Of a stretch of 42,536 nt of DNA, positions 6,519 through 17,191 are shown piece after piece. Numbering within the stretch: the first letter of the stretch is position 1; every line of letters starts with the position of its first letter. Source of the stretch: Burkholderiales bacterium (GTDB lineage: Bacteria; Pseudomonadota; Gammaproteobacteria; Burkholderiales; Burkholderiaceae_C); contig CANFPU010000016.1 of the NCBI GenBank assembly GCA_947448955.1, positions 1-42,536 on the forward strand, written 5' to 3'. Below the pieces are notes generated by a model. The model did no database searches. It was given only the letters and a program-made list of their open reading frames with translations, and was not told where the DNA came from. The position numbers and the translations under genes were made by a program.

Positions 6519-9500
6519 TCAGGTGCGGCGCCGCGCCAGCAAGCCGACTGCAGCCGCGAGCCCGATCAACCAGCCAATGCCCAGCGCGCCACCCCCGCCA
6601 GCCGGCGGGCTGCCCATGCCACTCGGTGCATCTGCCGTCGCGCCACTGCCCAGCGCAAAGCGCCGGGTAGGTTCAGCGCCCGACACGGGCCCGGTGTTGG
6701 CGACCGCGGCCGTCAAAGTGGCAGTCGCGCTGGCACTGTTTGAACTGGCGTCGGTCACCGTGAGCGTCAGCCCATAGTCGCCCGCCAGATCGACTGTGAA
6801 GACCGCCATGGCCGCGGTCGAGTCCTTCAACACGGCAACACTGCCGGCAGGTCTAGCATCCAGCGCCCAGACGTGACTCAGCGAGCTGCCCACCACATCG
6901 CCACGCAGCACGGCGACCAGACCGACGTTGGCCGCTGCCGAACTGCCAATGCCGGCCTTCAGTGCCGGAACCTGGCCCGGATTGAGCGGGTCAACGACGA
7001 CCGGCCCGCCACCAGAGGCGTTGAAGAACAACCACTGAGGGCTCGGCGAATCCAGTCCGACGACGCGCTTCAAAACCGCGATCGCATCAGCCAACTCGAT
7101 CTTGCCGTTGCCATCGAAGTCGGCGGCAAACAGCTGATAAGGCGTGACGCTCGGCCCACCACTGTTCAGGTCTAGGCCGACAATCAGTCTGAGGATCGCC
7201 ACCGCATCTTGAAGGTTGATGGCCTGCTGAACAAGTAACGGGTATGCGATCGAAATCGATTGACTGGTGCTGCTGGTGACGCCGGCGCTGTCGGTCACGG
7301 TCAGACTGACCACCACAGTGCCGGCTGAAGTGGTCGCCAAGGTCACAGTCTTGCCCGTGGTCGGGCCTGTGAAATTCGCCAACCCGGCACCGCTGGCGAG
7401 GGTCCATTGGTAGGCCGCGATACTGCGACCTGCGCCCGCCGCCGACGCGCTGGCGTCCAGCGTGATGCTGGCGCCCGCCGAAGCCGGCGTCGCTGACACG
7501 GTGATCAAGGCCGTCGGCGCCGCTACCACCTCGATGGATTGGGTGATGGTGCGAACCCCGCCAGCACTGTCGATGACCGTCAGGCTGACAACCACCGTGC
7601 CCGCTGCGCGGGTCGCCAACACCGCCGTGGCGGCATTGCTCGCCCCGGTGAAACTCGCCGCGGTGGCACCGCTGATGATCGCCCATTGGTAGCCAATGAT
7701 CGTGCGGCCCGCAGCCGCCGATGACGCAAGACCGCTGAGCGAGACCGCTGACCCGGCAGTGGGTATCGCGGCGGACAGCGCAATCGCTGCCGTTGGCGCC
7801 GCTGCGACATTGATCGCCTGCGTGGCGCTGCGAACCGCCCCCGCGCTGTCGGTCACCGTCAGGCTGACCACCACGGTGCCAGCAGCGCTGGTGGCCAGCG
7901 TCGCAAGGTTGGTGTTGGTGGCGCCGCTGAAATTGGCAAGCGCAGCGCCGCTGGCGATGGCCCATTGGTAAGCGACGATCGAGCGCCCAGTGGCGGCGGA
8001 CGAGCCGCTGCCATTCAGACCGAGGGTCGCGCCCGCCGTGGCATTGACACTGGCTGACGCAATCGACGCCACGGGCGCCGCCGCGATATTGACCGACTGT
8101 GTCACCGTTCGCGTGGCGCCCACACTGTCGGTGACCGTCAGGCTGATGACCACCGTGCCGACGGCCGTGGCCGCGAGCGTGACGCTGCTACCGTCAGTCG
8201 CCCCGGTGAAACTTGCCAGCCCGGCACCACTGGCGATGGCCCACTGGAAGCCAGCGATCGTGCGGCCGGCGGTGGCCGATGATGCGCTGCCGTTCAGCGT
8301 GACCGGGTCGCCCACGGTGGCCGCCGCGTTGGCCAGCGAGATGACCGCATTGGGCTGCGAGGGCGAGGCCTGAGCCCGCGCAACCGCCGCCCCCGCATCC
8401 AGCATCCCGGCACCACAGGTCTTGGTGGTGCAGTAACACTCGAGCTGCTCGATAGTGCTGGGCGCTCTGCAGGCCAGCACCGCGGCATCGGCCCCACCGG
8501 TGGTCGGAAACGGCCGCGCCGTGACTTGCAGTGCGGCCTTGACCTGCGCTGAGGTCAGCGTCGGGTCGACCGACAGCATCAGCGCTGCCGTGCCCGCCAC
8601 CAGCGGTGCGGCAAAGCTGGTGCCCACGGTGATGGTGTAGCTGTCGCTGTAGCTATTGGCGCCAGGCGCCGTGGTCCCGGTGTTGCGGGTGGTCAGCAAT
8701 GAATAAAGGCAGGGCGAGCCGCTGGCGGTGTTCACGCAGTTGCCCGCAGGCGCGGCGATCGCGACCTCGGGCCCGATGCTGGAATAACCGACCTTGGTGC
8801 CCGCATGGCGCAAGCCGGCGACCGCAATCGCCCCAGGGCAATTGGCCGGCGTGTTGACGGCCAAACCGGTCTCGTTGCCTGCAGCCACGACGACCGTGAC
8901 GCGGGCTGCCAGCAACTGCGACAGGATGGATTGATAGTCCGGGCCGCAACTGCCGGTCGAGCCCAGGCTCAGGTTGATGACCTGGGCCGGGTGCGGATTG
9001 GATACCGGGTCGCTGCTGAGTCCGGCAGCCCACAGCATCGCGGCCTGGATGTCGGAGTCGTAGCCGCCGCACTTGCCCAGCACCCGCACCGGCAACAGCA
9101 TCACCTTGCGGCCGACGCCGGCCATGCCGATACCGTTGTCGGTGGCCGCGCCGATCAAGCCAGCGGTTTCGGTGCCATGCCAGCTGCTGGCAGAGGACCC
9201 GCCGCAACCCTCCCGCGCCGTGGTCCAGTCGCCAGGATCGCTGGCGTCGGCATCGCGGCCACCACCGTCGGATGCGGTGGAAACATCGCTGACGAAATCG
9301 TAGCCCGGCCACAACTTGCCGACCAGGTCGGGGTGGTCGAAGCGCACGCCGGTGTCGAGCACCGCGACCGTGATCGCAGGCGACCCGAGGGTCAGCGCCC
9401 AGGCTGCCTCCGCATTGATCGCCGAAACCGTGGCGCTGTCGGGCGCCCGCAGGTACCACTGGCCCACCAGCGGGGTGATGCCGGTCTGGTTGGCAGCGTA

Positions 9501-9908
9501 ATACGGATCGTTCGGCACCACCGCATGGATGTGCCGGCGCTGGTCGACCACTGCCCACTCGACGTCGGGCTGGGCCGTCAACCGCGCAGCGAGCTGCGTC
9601 GACGACAAGCCCTTGCCATGCAAGCCCTGGGTATGCGGACCCAGCGGCCGACCGTCGGCCAATGGCAGCGACAGACGTTGGCCCAAAGGACCCGCATGCT
9701 GGGCTCGGCCAGCGGCGATGCCTGATCGCACCAGCGCGCTGCCAGCACGGAACTTGACGATCACGCGCGCGTTGTTGGGGTCCTCTGCGACCGGTGCGCC
9801 GCTACGAGGCGCTGGTCCGCGCTCGCTGAACACGGCACCCGGCAACCACGCGATCAGCAGCAACGCAAGCCAGCGAACAACCCGCTGTTTGATCGTTCTC
9901 GAAGCCAT
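6519..9908 (-). CDS. Secreted subtilisin-like (S8) serine protease with four Ig/PKD-like repeats, a dockerin-like module and a GlyGly-CTERM-like tail
   Basis: The product is 1129 residues from ATG 9908, which has AGAGG 11 nt upstream; a GTG three codons earlier is too close to that site. A basic N-terminus and hydrophobic segment (VVRWLALLLIAWLPGAVF) form a signal peptide, followed by a propeptide. The catalytic triad is D185 (VAVLDTG), H244 (WHGTETAG) and S431 (GTSFAAPLVAG), with oxyanion N345. Four 93-residue beta-sandwich-like repeats cover 518-889. Next come two dockerin-like helices, INLQDAVAILRLIVGL and, after the calcium loop DFDGNGKIE (930-938), LADAIAVLKRVVGL. A further Ig-like region leads to a C-terminal Gly run, hydrophobic helix and RRR. 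That tail matches GlyGly-CTERM signals cut by rhombosortases, so the enzyme is probably processed and exported or surface-released. Its substrate is unknown. Confidence 0.9.
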   Translation of the reverse strand: MASRTIKQRVVRWLALLLIAWLPGAVFSERGPAPRSGAPVAEDPNNARVIVKFRAGSALVRSGIAAGRAQHAGPLGQRLSLPLADGRPLGPHTQGLHGKGLSSTQLAARLTAQPDVEWAVVDQRRHIHAVVPNDPYYAANQTGITPLVGQWYLRAPDSATVSAINAEAAWALTLGSPAITVAVLDTGVRFDHPDLVGKLWPGYDFVSDVSTASDGGGRDADASDPGDWTTAREGCGGSSASSWHGTETAGLIGAATDNGIGMAGVGRKVMLLPVRVLGKCGGYDSDIQAAMLWAAGLSSDPVSNPHPAQVINLSLGSTGSCGPDYQSILSQLLAARVTVVVAAGNETGLAVNTPANCPGAIAVAGLRHAGTKVGYSSIGPEVAIAAPAGNCVNTASGSPCLYSLLTTRNTGTTAPGANSYSDSYTITVGTSFAAPLVAGTAALMLSVDPTLTSAQVKAALQVTARPFPTTGGADAAVLACRAPSTIEQLECYCTTKTCGAGMLDAGAAVARAQASPSQPNAVISLANAAATVGDPVTLNGSASSATAGRTIAGFQWAIASGAGLASFTGATDGSSVTLAATAVGTVVISLTVTDSVGATRTVTQSVNIAAAPVASIASASVNATAGATLGLNGSGSSAATGRSIVAYQWAIASGAALANFSGATNTNLATLATSAAGTVVVSLTVTDSAGAVRSATQAINVAAAPTAAIALSAAIPTAGSAVSLSGLASSAAAGRTIIGYQWAIISGATAASFTGASNAATAVLATRAAGTVVVSLTVIDSAGGVRTITQSIEVVAAPTALITVSATPASAGASITLDASASAAGAGRSIAAYQWTLASGAGLANFTGPTTGKTVTLATTSAGTVVVSLTVTDSAGVTSSTSQSISIAYPLLVQQAINLQDAVAILRLIVGLDLNSGGPSVTPYQLFAADFDGNGKIELADAIAVLKRVVGLDSPSPQWLFFNASGGGPVVVDPLNPGQVPALKAGIGSSAAANVGLVAVLRGDVVGSSLSHVWALDARPAGSVAVLKDSTAAMAVFTVDLAGDYGLTLTVTDASSNSASATATLTAAVANTGPVSGAEPTRRFALGSGATADAPSGMGSPPAGGGGALGIGWLIGLAAAVGLLARRRT
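7242..8357 (-). repeat. Four tandem 279-nt repeats within the subtilase gene
   Basis: Landmark sequences around CCATTGG recur at 7404, 7683, 7962 and 8241, exactly 279 nt apart each time. Units run 8357-8079, 8078-7800, 7799-7521 and 7520-7242 and encode 93 residues each. The first unit (8357-8079) has diverged most at the landmark (CCACTGG). Each encodes a VSLTVTDSAG-like strand and a YQWAIASGA core, typical of Ig/PKD-like folds. The even length and similarity imply recent duplication or ongoing homogenisation. Confidence 0.85.
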
Positions 9909-9930
9909 TGCCAGCACACCCTCTTGAGGA

Positions 9931-9975
9931 CCGGGGCAGCCCCCGGCAATGACCGAATGCTATGCCGGCATTGCC
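9931..9975. other. Inverted repeats between gap and the subtilase gene
   Basis: CCGGGG (9931-9936) pairs with CCCCGG (9941-9946) over a 4-nt loop, and GGCAATG (9945-9951) pairs with CATTGCC (9969-9975) around the palindrome ATGCCGGCAT. The two hairpins overlap and are mutually exclusive. They lie just after the gap stop on the minus strand. There is no T-run, so a standard intrinsic terminator is unlikely; an RNA 3' structure protecting the gap message is possible. Confidence 0.35.
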
Positions 9976-9982
9976 AAGATGA

Positions 9983-13064
<3,082 letters not shown>

Positions 13065-13116
13065 GCGCTGCGCCCTGAGGCGTTGGAAGTGAATCGGTCG
13101 GGCGGCAAAACCAAAT

Positions 13117-13122
13117 ATTTTA
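13117..13122 (-). promoter_or_regulatory. Possible -10 element of tkt
   Basis: On the minus strand TAAAAT lies in an unusually AT-rich patch (13112-13123) of otherwise GC-rich DNA, about 52 nt before the tkt start. The -35 region is weak (TCGGCC at 17-nt spacing). The rest of 13065-13257, between tkt and the divergent hemerythrin gene, shows no other clear signal. Confidence 0.3.
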
Positions 13123-13257
13123 ACGACTGCAGGCGCTGCGGCCGACCCGCTAGGCCGAGGGGATTGAACGGCAGCGAGGCGTTGGTCTTGATCTTGCGCA
13201 AGAGCAAATCGACCGGTCCGCGCCACGCTCTGGTCGTCTTCACTCAAGGCCCCGACC

Positions 13258-13833
13258 ATGCGACACCTCGCGCTGAGCGTGATCCAAGACGAACACCAAG
13301 CCCTCGCTGCAATGCTGCGCTCGATGAGCCTGCTGGTGGCCCAGGCCCATCGCGAACAGCATCTGCCCGACTTCGGCGTGCTGCGGGCGATGCTGTTCTA
13401 CGTCGATGAGTTTCCTGAAAAGCAACACCATCCCAAGGAAAGCGCCCTGTTGTTTCCGCGCCTGCGCCTGCGTTGCCCGCCACTCGGTGTCACGCTCGAT
13501 CGGCTTGACGCCGACCACGCGCATGGCGAGGCCTCGATCCGCTTGCTGGAACATGCGCTGCTGGCCTACGAGGTGCTGGGTGAACCACGTCGGCAAGCCT
13601 TCGTCGAGGCCATGGACCGCTATGTCAACGCTTACCTCAGCCACATGGCCATCGAGGAAGGCGAGGTGCTGCCCGCCGCGCGAACACATCTCAGCGAAGC
13701 CGATTGGTTGGCGCTCGACGAGGCTTTCGGCGCCAACTGCGATCCACTCGCTGGGCATGCAGCGGATGATGTGTACCGGCCGCTGTTCCGAAAGATCGTG
13801 ATGAGTGCCCCGGCGCCGATAGGCTTGGGCTGA
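13258..13833 (+). CDS. Hemerythrin/HHE cation-binding domain protein
   Basis: The product is 191 residues from ATG 13258. It is a predicted four-helix bundle with hemerythrin-type ligands: H13, H57-x3-E61, H87/H89 and H129-x4-E134. Such HHE proteins bind a diiron centre and handle oxygen, nitric oxide or iron stress; which applies here cannot be read from the sequence. There is no signal peptide or membrane segment, so it should be cytoplasmic. It is divergent from tkt and lies 42 nt before murU, which has its own probable promoter. Confidence 0.85.
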   Translation: MRHLALSVIQDEHQALAAMLRSMSLLVAQAHREQHLPDFGVLRAMLFYVDEFPEKQHHPKESALLFPRLRLRCPPLGVTLDRLDADHAHGEASIRLLEHALLAYEVLGEPRRQAFVEAMDRYVNAYLSHMAIEEGEVLPAARTHLSEADWLALDEAFGANCDPLAGHAADDVYRPLFRKIVMSAPAPIGLG

Positions 13834-13863
13834 GGCAATGCCTGGGCAGCGGGCGGCGCGGCC

Positions 13864-13869
13864 TAAACT
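13864..13869 (+). promoter_or_regulatory. Probable -10 element of murU (leaderless transcript)
   Basis: TAAACT in the context GCCTAAACTC ends 6 nt before ATG 13876. A start of transcription about 7 nt downstream of the -10 would fall on the start codon, giving an mRNA without a 5' leader. There is no Shine-Dalgarno sequence in front of the gene, which fits. The -35 region is weak. Confidence 0.4.
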
Positions 13870-13875
13870 CGCGTG

Positions 13876-14601
13876 ATGCCGCCGCTACCCCAGCTCAAAG
13901 CCCTGATCCTGGCCGCGGGTCGGGGCGAGCGCATGCGCCCGCTCAGTGACCAGACCCCAAAGCCATTGCTGACGGTCGGCGGCAAGCCGATCATCGAGTG
14001 GCATCTGCTGGCGCTTGCAGCCGCGGGTGTGCGCGAGGTGGTGATCAACACCGCCTGGCTCGAGCAACAGTTTCCCGCTGCGCTGGGCGATGGCAGCCGC
14101 TGGGGACTGAGGCTGCATTACTCGATGGAAGACCGCGACCACGGCGGTGCGCTCGAGACCGCAGGCGGCATCCGCAAAGCGCTGCCGCTGCTGGGCGACT
14201 GCTTCTGGCTGGTCTCTGGCGACATTGTTGCGCCCGGCTTCGGCTTCGATGCCGGCCAGGCGCAGCGCTTTGCCCACGGCACCGACGATGCCCACCTATG
14301 GTTGGTGGCCAACCCTGATTTCAACGTTGGCGGAGACTTTGCACTGGACGGCGACCGGGTACGACGTCCGGACACGCCCTTGCCCAGGCCCATGACTTAC
14401 GCCAACTTGGCGCTGGTCCGGGGATCGCTGGTGGCTGGCCTAAGCTATGGCGAGCGTGCCGCGCTGGGACCCCTGCTATTCGCCAGCGCGCAGGCGGGTC
14501 GGCTCGGTGGCGAACAACTGGCAGGCCCATGGCACAACCTGGGCACGCCGAGCCAGCTCACTGCACTCGACGCCGCCTGGCCTGTGGCGGTCGGCCCTTG
14601 A
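13876..14601 (+). CDS. murU: Sugar nucleotidyltransferase, likely N-acetylmuramate 1-phosphate uridylyltransferase
   Basis: The product is 241 residues from ATG 13876; an in-frame GTG at 13873 is the alternative. The N-terminal signature LILAAGRGERMRPLSDQTPKPLL is that of nucleotidyltransferases that activate sugar 1-phosphates, followed by GGKPIIEWHL, GGALETAGGI and the metal-binding VSGDIVAP. Its short length and lack of a C-terminal domain fit MurU, which makes UDP-MurNAc in cell-wall recycling. MurU is normally encoded next to the MurNAc/GlcNAc kinase AmgK; that kinase is not adjacent here, so the exact sugar is less certain than the reaction type. Confidence 0.8.
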   Translation: MPPLPQLKALILAAGRGERMRPLSDQTPKPLLTVGGKPIIEWHLLALAAAGVREVVINTAWLEQQFPAALGDGSRWGLRLHYSMEDRDHGGALETAGGIRKALPLLGDCFWLVSGDIVAPGFGFDAGQAQRFAHGTDDAHLWLVANPDFNVGGDFALDGDRVRRPDTPLPRPMTYANLALVRGSLVAGLSYGERAALGPLLFASAQAGRLGGEQLAGPWHNLGTPSQLTALDAAWPVAVGP

Positions 14602-14643
14602 GGCCTGACCTGCAGGCTCAAAAATTCACAAGAGGATTTGGAG

Positions 14644-15867
14644 TTGACCCAAGCTGGCACAAGCCCCTGGAAGATTGCGGTGATCGGTGCCGGCCCAGCC
14701 GGCTTGGCGCTGGCACTGCAAGCCAACCGGTTGCTGCCCAACGCTGACATATCGCTGTTTGATGCCCGCCCGGCCAGCCAGGATATCTCGGGCGATCCGC
14801 GAACGCTGGCACTGGCACTGGGCAGTGTGCAGACCCTGCGGCGACTGGGCACCTGGCCCACCGAGGCCGCAGAACCGATCACCGAGGTACTGGTTTCTCA
14901 GGCACCACCGACCCTGGACTTGCCCTGGGGTCCTGGGATGGTGCACTTGCGGGCCGAGGATGAGGGCGTGAGCATGCTGGGTGCGGTGCTGAGCTACGGC
15001 GCGCTGGTCGATTGCCTGCAAAAGGCCTGGCAGGCCGCCGAAATGCGCTCGCCGCAACGACTGCACAGCCGTTTTGGCCAGCCGGTGGCCGAGGTGCGCC
15101 AGCTCGCCGGCGATGCCGGCGTCGAGGTCGATGCCGGCATCGCCGAGCGCTTCGACCTGGCGGTGGTGGCGGAAGGCGGTGTGTTTGCCGATCAGGCTCG
15201 CAAAGCCGTGACCCACGACTATCGACAAACCGCGTGGGTCGGCACGGTCACGCTCGCTGGCGCCACGCCAGGGCTGGCAATCGAGCGCTTCACCCGCGAG
15301 GGTCCCCTGGCGCTGTTGCCGCTGCGTGCTGCGGCCGATGGCGGAGCCCGGGCCGCGATGGTCTGGTGCGTGACCAGCGCTCAGGGCACAGACCCAGACA
15401 TGGTGGCGGGCCTGACAGACGCCCAACGCATCGCAGTGCTGAACCAGCTGCTGCCCGAACAAGCCGGGCAGGTGTTGACGATCTCGCCGCTCAAGCGCTT
15501 TGCGCTCGGCCTGAACGCCGAACGTACGCTGGTTGACGGCGCGATTGTTCGCATCGGCAACGCCGCGCAAACCCTTCATCCGGTCGCCGGGCAGGGTTTG
15601 AACCTGGGATTGCGCGACGCGGCCGAACTGGTGCAGGCGCTGCGCCACGCCCAACCTGCGGGCCTGGGCGCACTGCTGCGAAGGCTAGATTGGGCGCGCG
15701 GACCGGACCGCTGGGGCATGATCGCCGCCACCGACTTCCTGGCCCGTAGTTTCACCTGGCGCTGGCCAGGATTGCCGGCGGCCCGAGGCTTGGGGCTGGC
15801 AGCGTTACAGGCGATGCCGGCGCTGAAATCGGCGGTGGCGCGGCAGATGATGTTCGGTCGCCGCTAA
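14644..15867 (+). CDS. FAD-dependent hydroxylase of the UbiH/UbiF/VisC/COQ6 family
   Basis: The product is 407 residues. I chose TTG 14644 because AGAGGA (14631-14636) lies 7 nt before it; TTG 14638 would leave only 1 nt of spacing. The Rossmann motif VIGAGPAGLALAL binds FAD, GDPRTLALALGS fits the family, and VRIGNAAQTLHPVAGQGLNLGLRDA is its diagnostic C-terminal motif. These enzymes hydroxylate the ring of ubiquinone precursors. Which ring carbon is modified cannot be decided by eye. The gene follows murU by 42 nt. Confidence 0.9.
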   Translation: MTQAGTSPWKIAVIGAGPAGLALALQANRLLPNADISLFDARPASQDISGDPRTLALALGSVQTLRRLGTWPTEAAEPITEVLVSQAPPTLDLPWGPGMVHLRAEDEGVSMLGAVLSYGALVDCLQKAWQAAEMRSPQRLHSRFGQPVAEVRQLAGDAGVEVDAGIAERFDLAVVAEGGVFADQARKAVTHDYRQTAWVGTVTLAGATPGLAIERFTREGPLALLPLRAAADGGARAAMVWCVTSAQGTDPDMVAGLTDAQRIAVLNQLLPEQAGQVLTISPLKRFALGLNAERTLVDGAIVRIGNAAQTLHPVAGQGLNLGLRDAAELVQALRHAQPAGLGALLRRLDWARGPDRWGMIAATDFLARSFTWRWPGLPAARGLGLAALQAMPALKSAVARQMMFGRR

Positions 15868-15880
15868 GCGGACGGTCCGC
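15868..15880. repeat. Short perfect dyad after the UbiH-family gene
   Basis: GCGGAC (15868-15873) and GTCCGC (15875-15880) are inverted around a single base immediately after the TAA stop. There is no T-run. It may be a weak terminator on either strand or chance. Confidence 0.25.
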
Positions 15881-15944
15881 AGAGCCATTCATTCGTGCTG
15901 TGGTTGAGGCCCAGCACTGGCTCGGTCACACGCGCTGGCCGAAT

Positions 15945-16178
15945 TCAACCGGGCGACAACGATTTAGCAATGCGCCGCAAAGCTGCGGCGTCGAGCAGCT
16001 TGGCGCCAGACTGGGTCTCGCAGATCACCGCCAATCGTTCCACGATGCCGGCCGCAAACCGATGTGCCGCAGCCAAGGTCTCCTCGTCGCTGTCATAGGT
16101 GTCATAAGCCTCAACGGCCACACCGCTGTCATTGGCGATGGCCTTGATGTCAATCTTGGTATTGGGTGCTGTGGCCAT
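15945..16178 (-). CDS. Small hypothetical acidic protein
   Basis: The product is 77 residues from ATG 16178, preceded by a good ribosome-binding site (AGGAG, 6 nt spacing on the minus strand). It is predicted soluble and mostly helical, with an acidic patch (AYDTYDSDEET) and a C-terminal helix (KLLDAAALRRIAKSL). I do not recognise the family. It converges with the UbiH-family gene and is divergent from the DUF3047 gene. The strong ribosome-binding site and its position between convergent and divergent neighbours support a real gene. Confidence 0.6.
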   Translation of the reverse strand: MATAPNTKIDIKAIANDSGVAVEAYDTYDSDEETLAAAHRFAAGIVERLAVICETQSGAKLLDAAALRRIAKSLSPG

Positions 16179-16303
16179 GGAGAGCTCCTGCTGATGGTTG
16201 CCGGCATCGACTCTACAGGCTTTGCCCTCGAACGGCAGCGGCGTCAAACGAAACCGGCCGCGCCGATGTCAAGATCGAAACGCAAGTTTCGGCACAACCC
16301 ACC

Positions 16304-17149
16304 ATGCCTTTCAACGCCGATCAAGATCGGTGCCTGGTCACGGACATCCTGTTGAAAACCACCTCACCTGCCGGTTGCCCCAGCGGCGCGCTGATCGACC
16401 GTCGCCGTTGCTGCTTGGCTGCGTTCGCCGGGCTCGCCGGCGTGGCGGGTTTGGGCGGCTGCACCCATTGGGTCAAGCGCCCACGAGACTTGCGAGTTGC
16501 AGACGTTGCGCGGTTCTCGACGGCGCGCGGGCAGCATGGGCTGCCCGAGGGCTGGTACGAACAGGTGATGCGCCGAGACCTCCCCGCCACGCGCTACCGG
16601 ATCGTCGACAAGGAGGGTCGGCGGGTCCTGCATGCGGTGGCTGATCGATCCACATCGGGTCTGCGCTGCGATGTCGACATCGATCCCAAAGTGACGCCCT
16701 GGCTGGAATGGGATTGGCGGGTCGACCAACTCGTCGCCCAAGCGACCGTGGCCAGCGACGAGCTCGACGACTGCCCGGCACGGGTGGCCGTGGCCTTCGA
16801 CGGCGACCTCTCGACGCTGACGCTGCGCGAGATGTTGTTTCGAGAGCAGGTTGCGCTGTTCACCGGACATGATCTGCCTTTTGCCACGTTGATGTATGTC
16901 TGGGACGGCCAGGCAGCGCCCGAGAGCGTGTTCGGCTATCTCCGCAGCGGGCGAATCCGCTACCTGGTGGTCGAGAGCGGCGCGACGCATACCGGTCGAT
17001 GGCAACGCTACCGGCGCAACGTCGGTGAGGACTACCGGCGAGTCTTCGGGGGCGAGCCGGGCAGCATCCTCAGCGTCGGCTTGCTCACCGACAGCGATGA
17101 CCTCAAGTCCCACAGCGAAGCTTGGTACGGCGACCTGAAGTTCAGCTGA
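16304..17149 (+). CDS. DUF3047 family lipoprotein
   Basis: The product is 281 residues from ATG 16304. After a polar N-terminus, DRRRCCLAAFAGLAGVAGLGGC forms a signal ending in a lipobox with the lipidated cysteine at C53, and the RRR before the hydrophobic stretch could act as a Tat signal. The body contains LEWDWRVDQL, DDCPARVAVAFDGD and LMYVWDGQAAPE, which I recognise as the DUF3047 pattern, a family of unknown function. It should sit in the periplasm, anchored to a membrane. It converges on yhdP with a 42-nt gap. Confidence 0.75.
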   Translation: MPFNADQDRCLVTDILLKTTSPAGCPSGALIDRRRCCLAAFAGLAGVAGLGGCTHWVKRPRDLRVADVARFSTARGQHGLPEGWYEQVMRRDLPATRYRIVDKEGRRVLHAVADRSTSGLRCDVDIDPKVTPWLEWDWRVDQLVAQATVASDELDDCPARVAVAFDGDLSTLTLREMLFREQVALFTGHDLPFATLMYVWDGQAAPESVFGYLRSGRIRYLVVESGATHTGRWQRYRRNVGEDYRRVFGGEPGSILSVGLLTDSDDLKSHSEAWYGDLKFS

Positions 17150-17191
17150 AGTCCTGGTGTCGAAGCTTCGCGAGCCCCCAAGCCGCAGGGA

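Noticed and set aside
14626-15654. A 342-codon open frame antisense to the UbiH-family gene
   Set aside because: The plus-strand frame has FAD-binding and family signatures and a ribosome-binding site; the antisense one has none.
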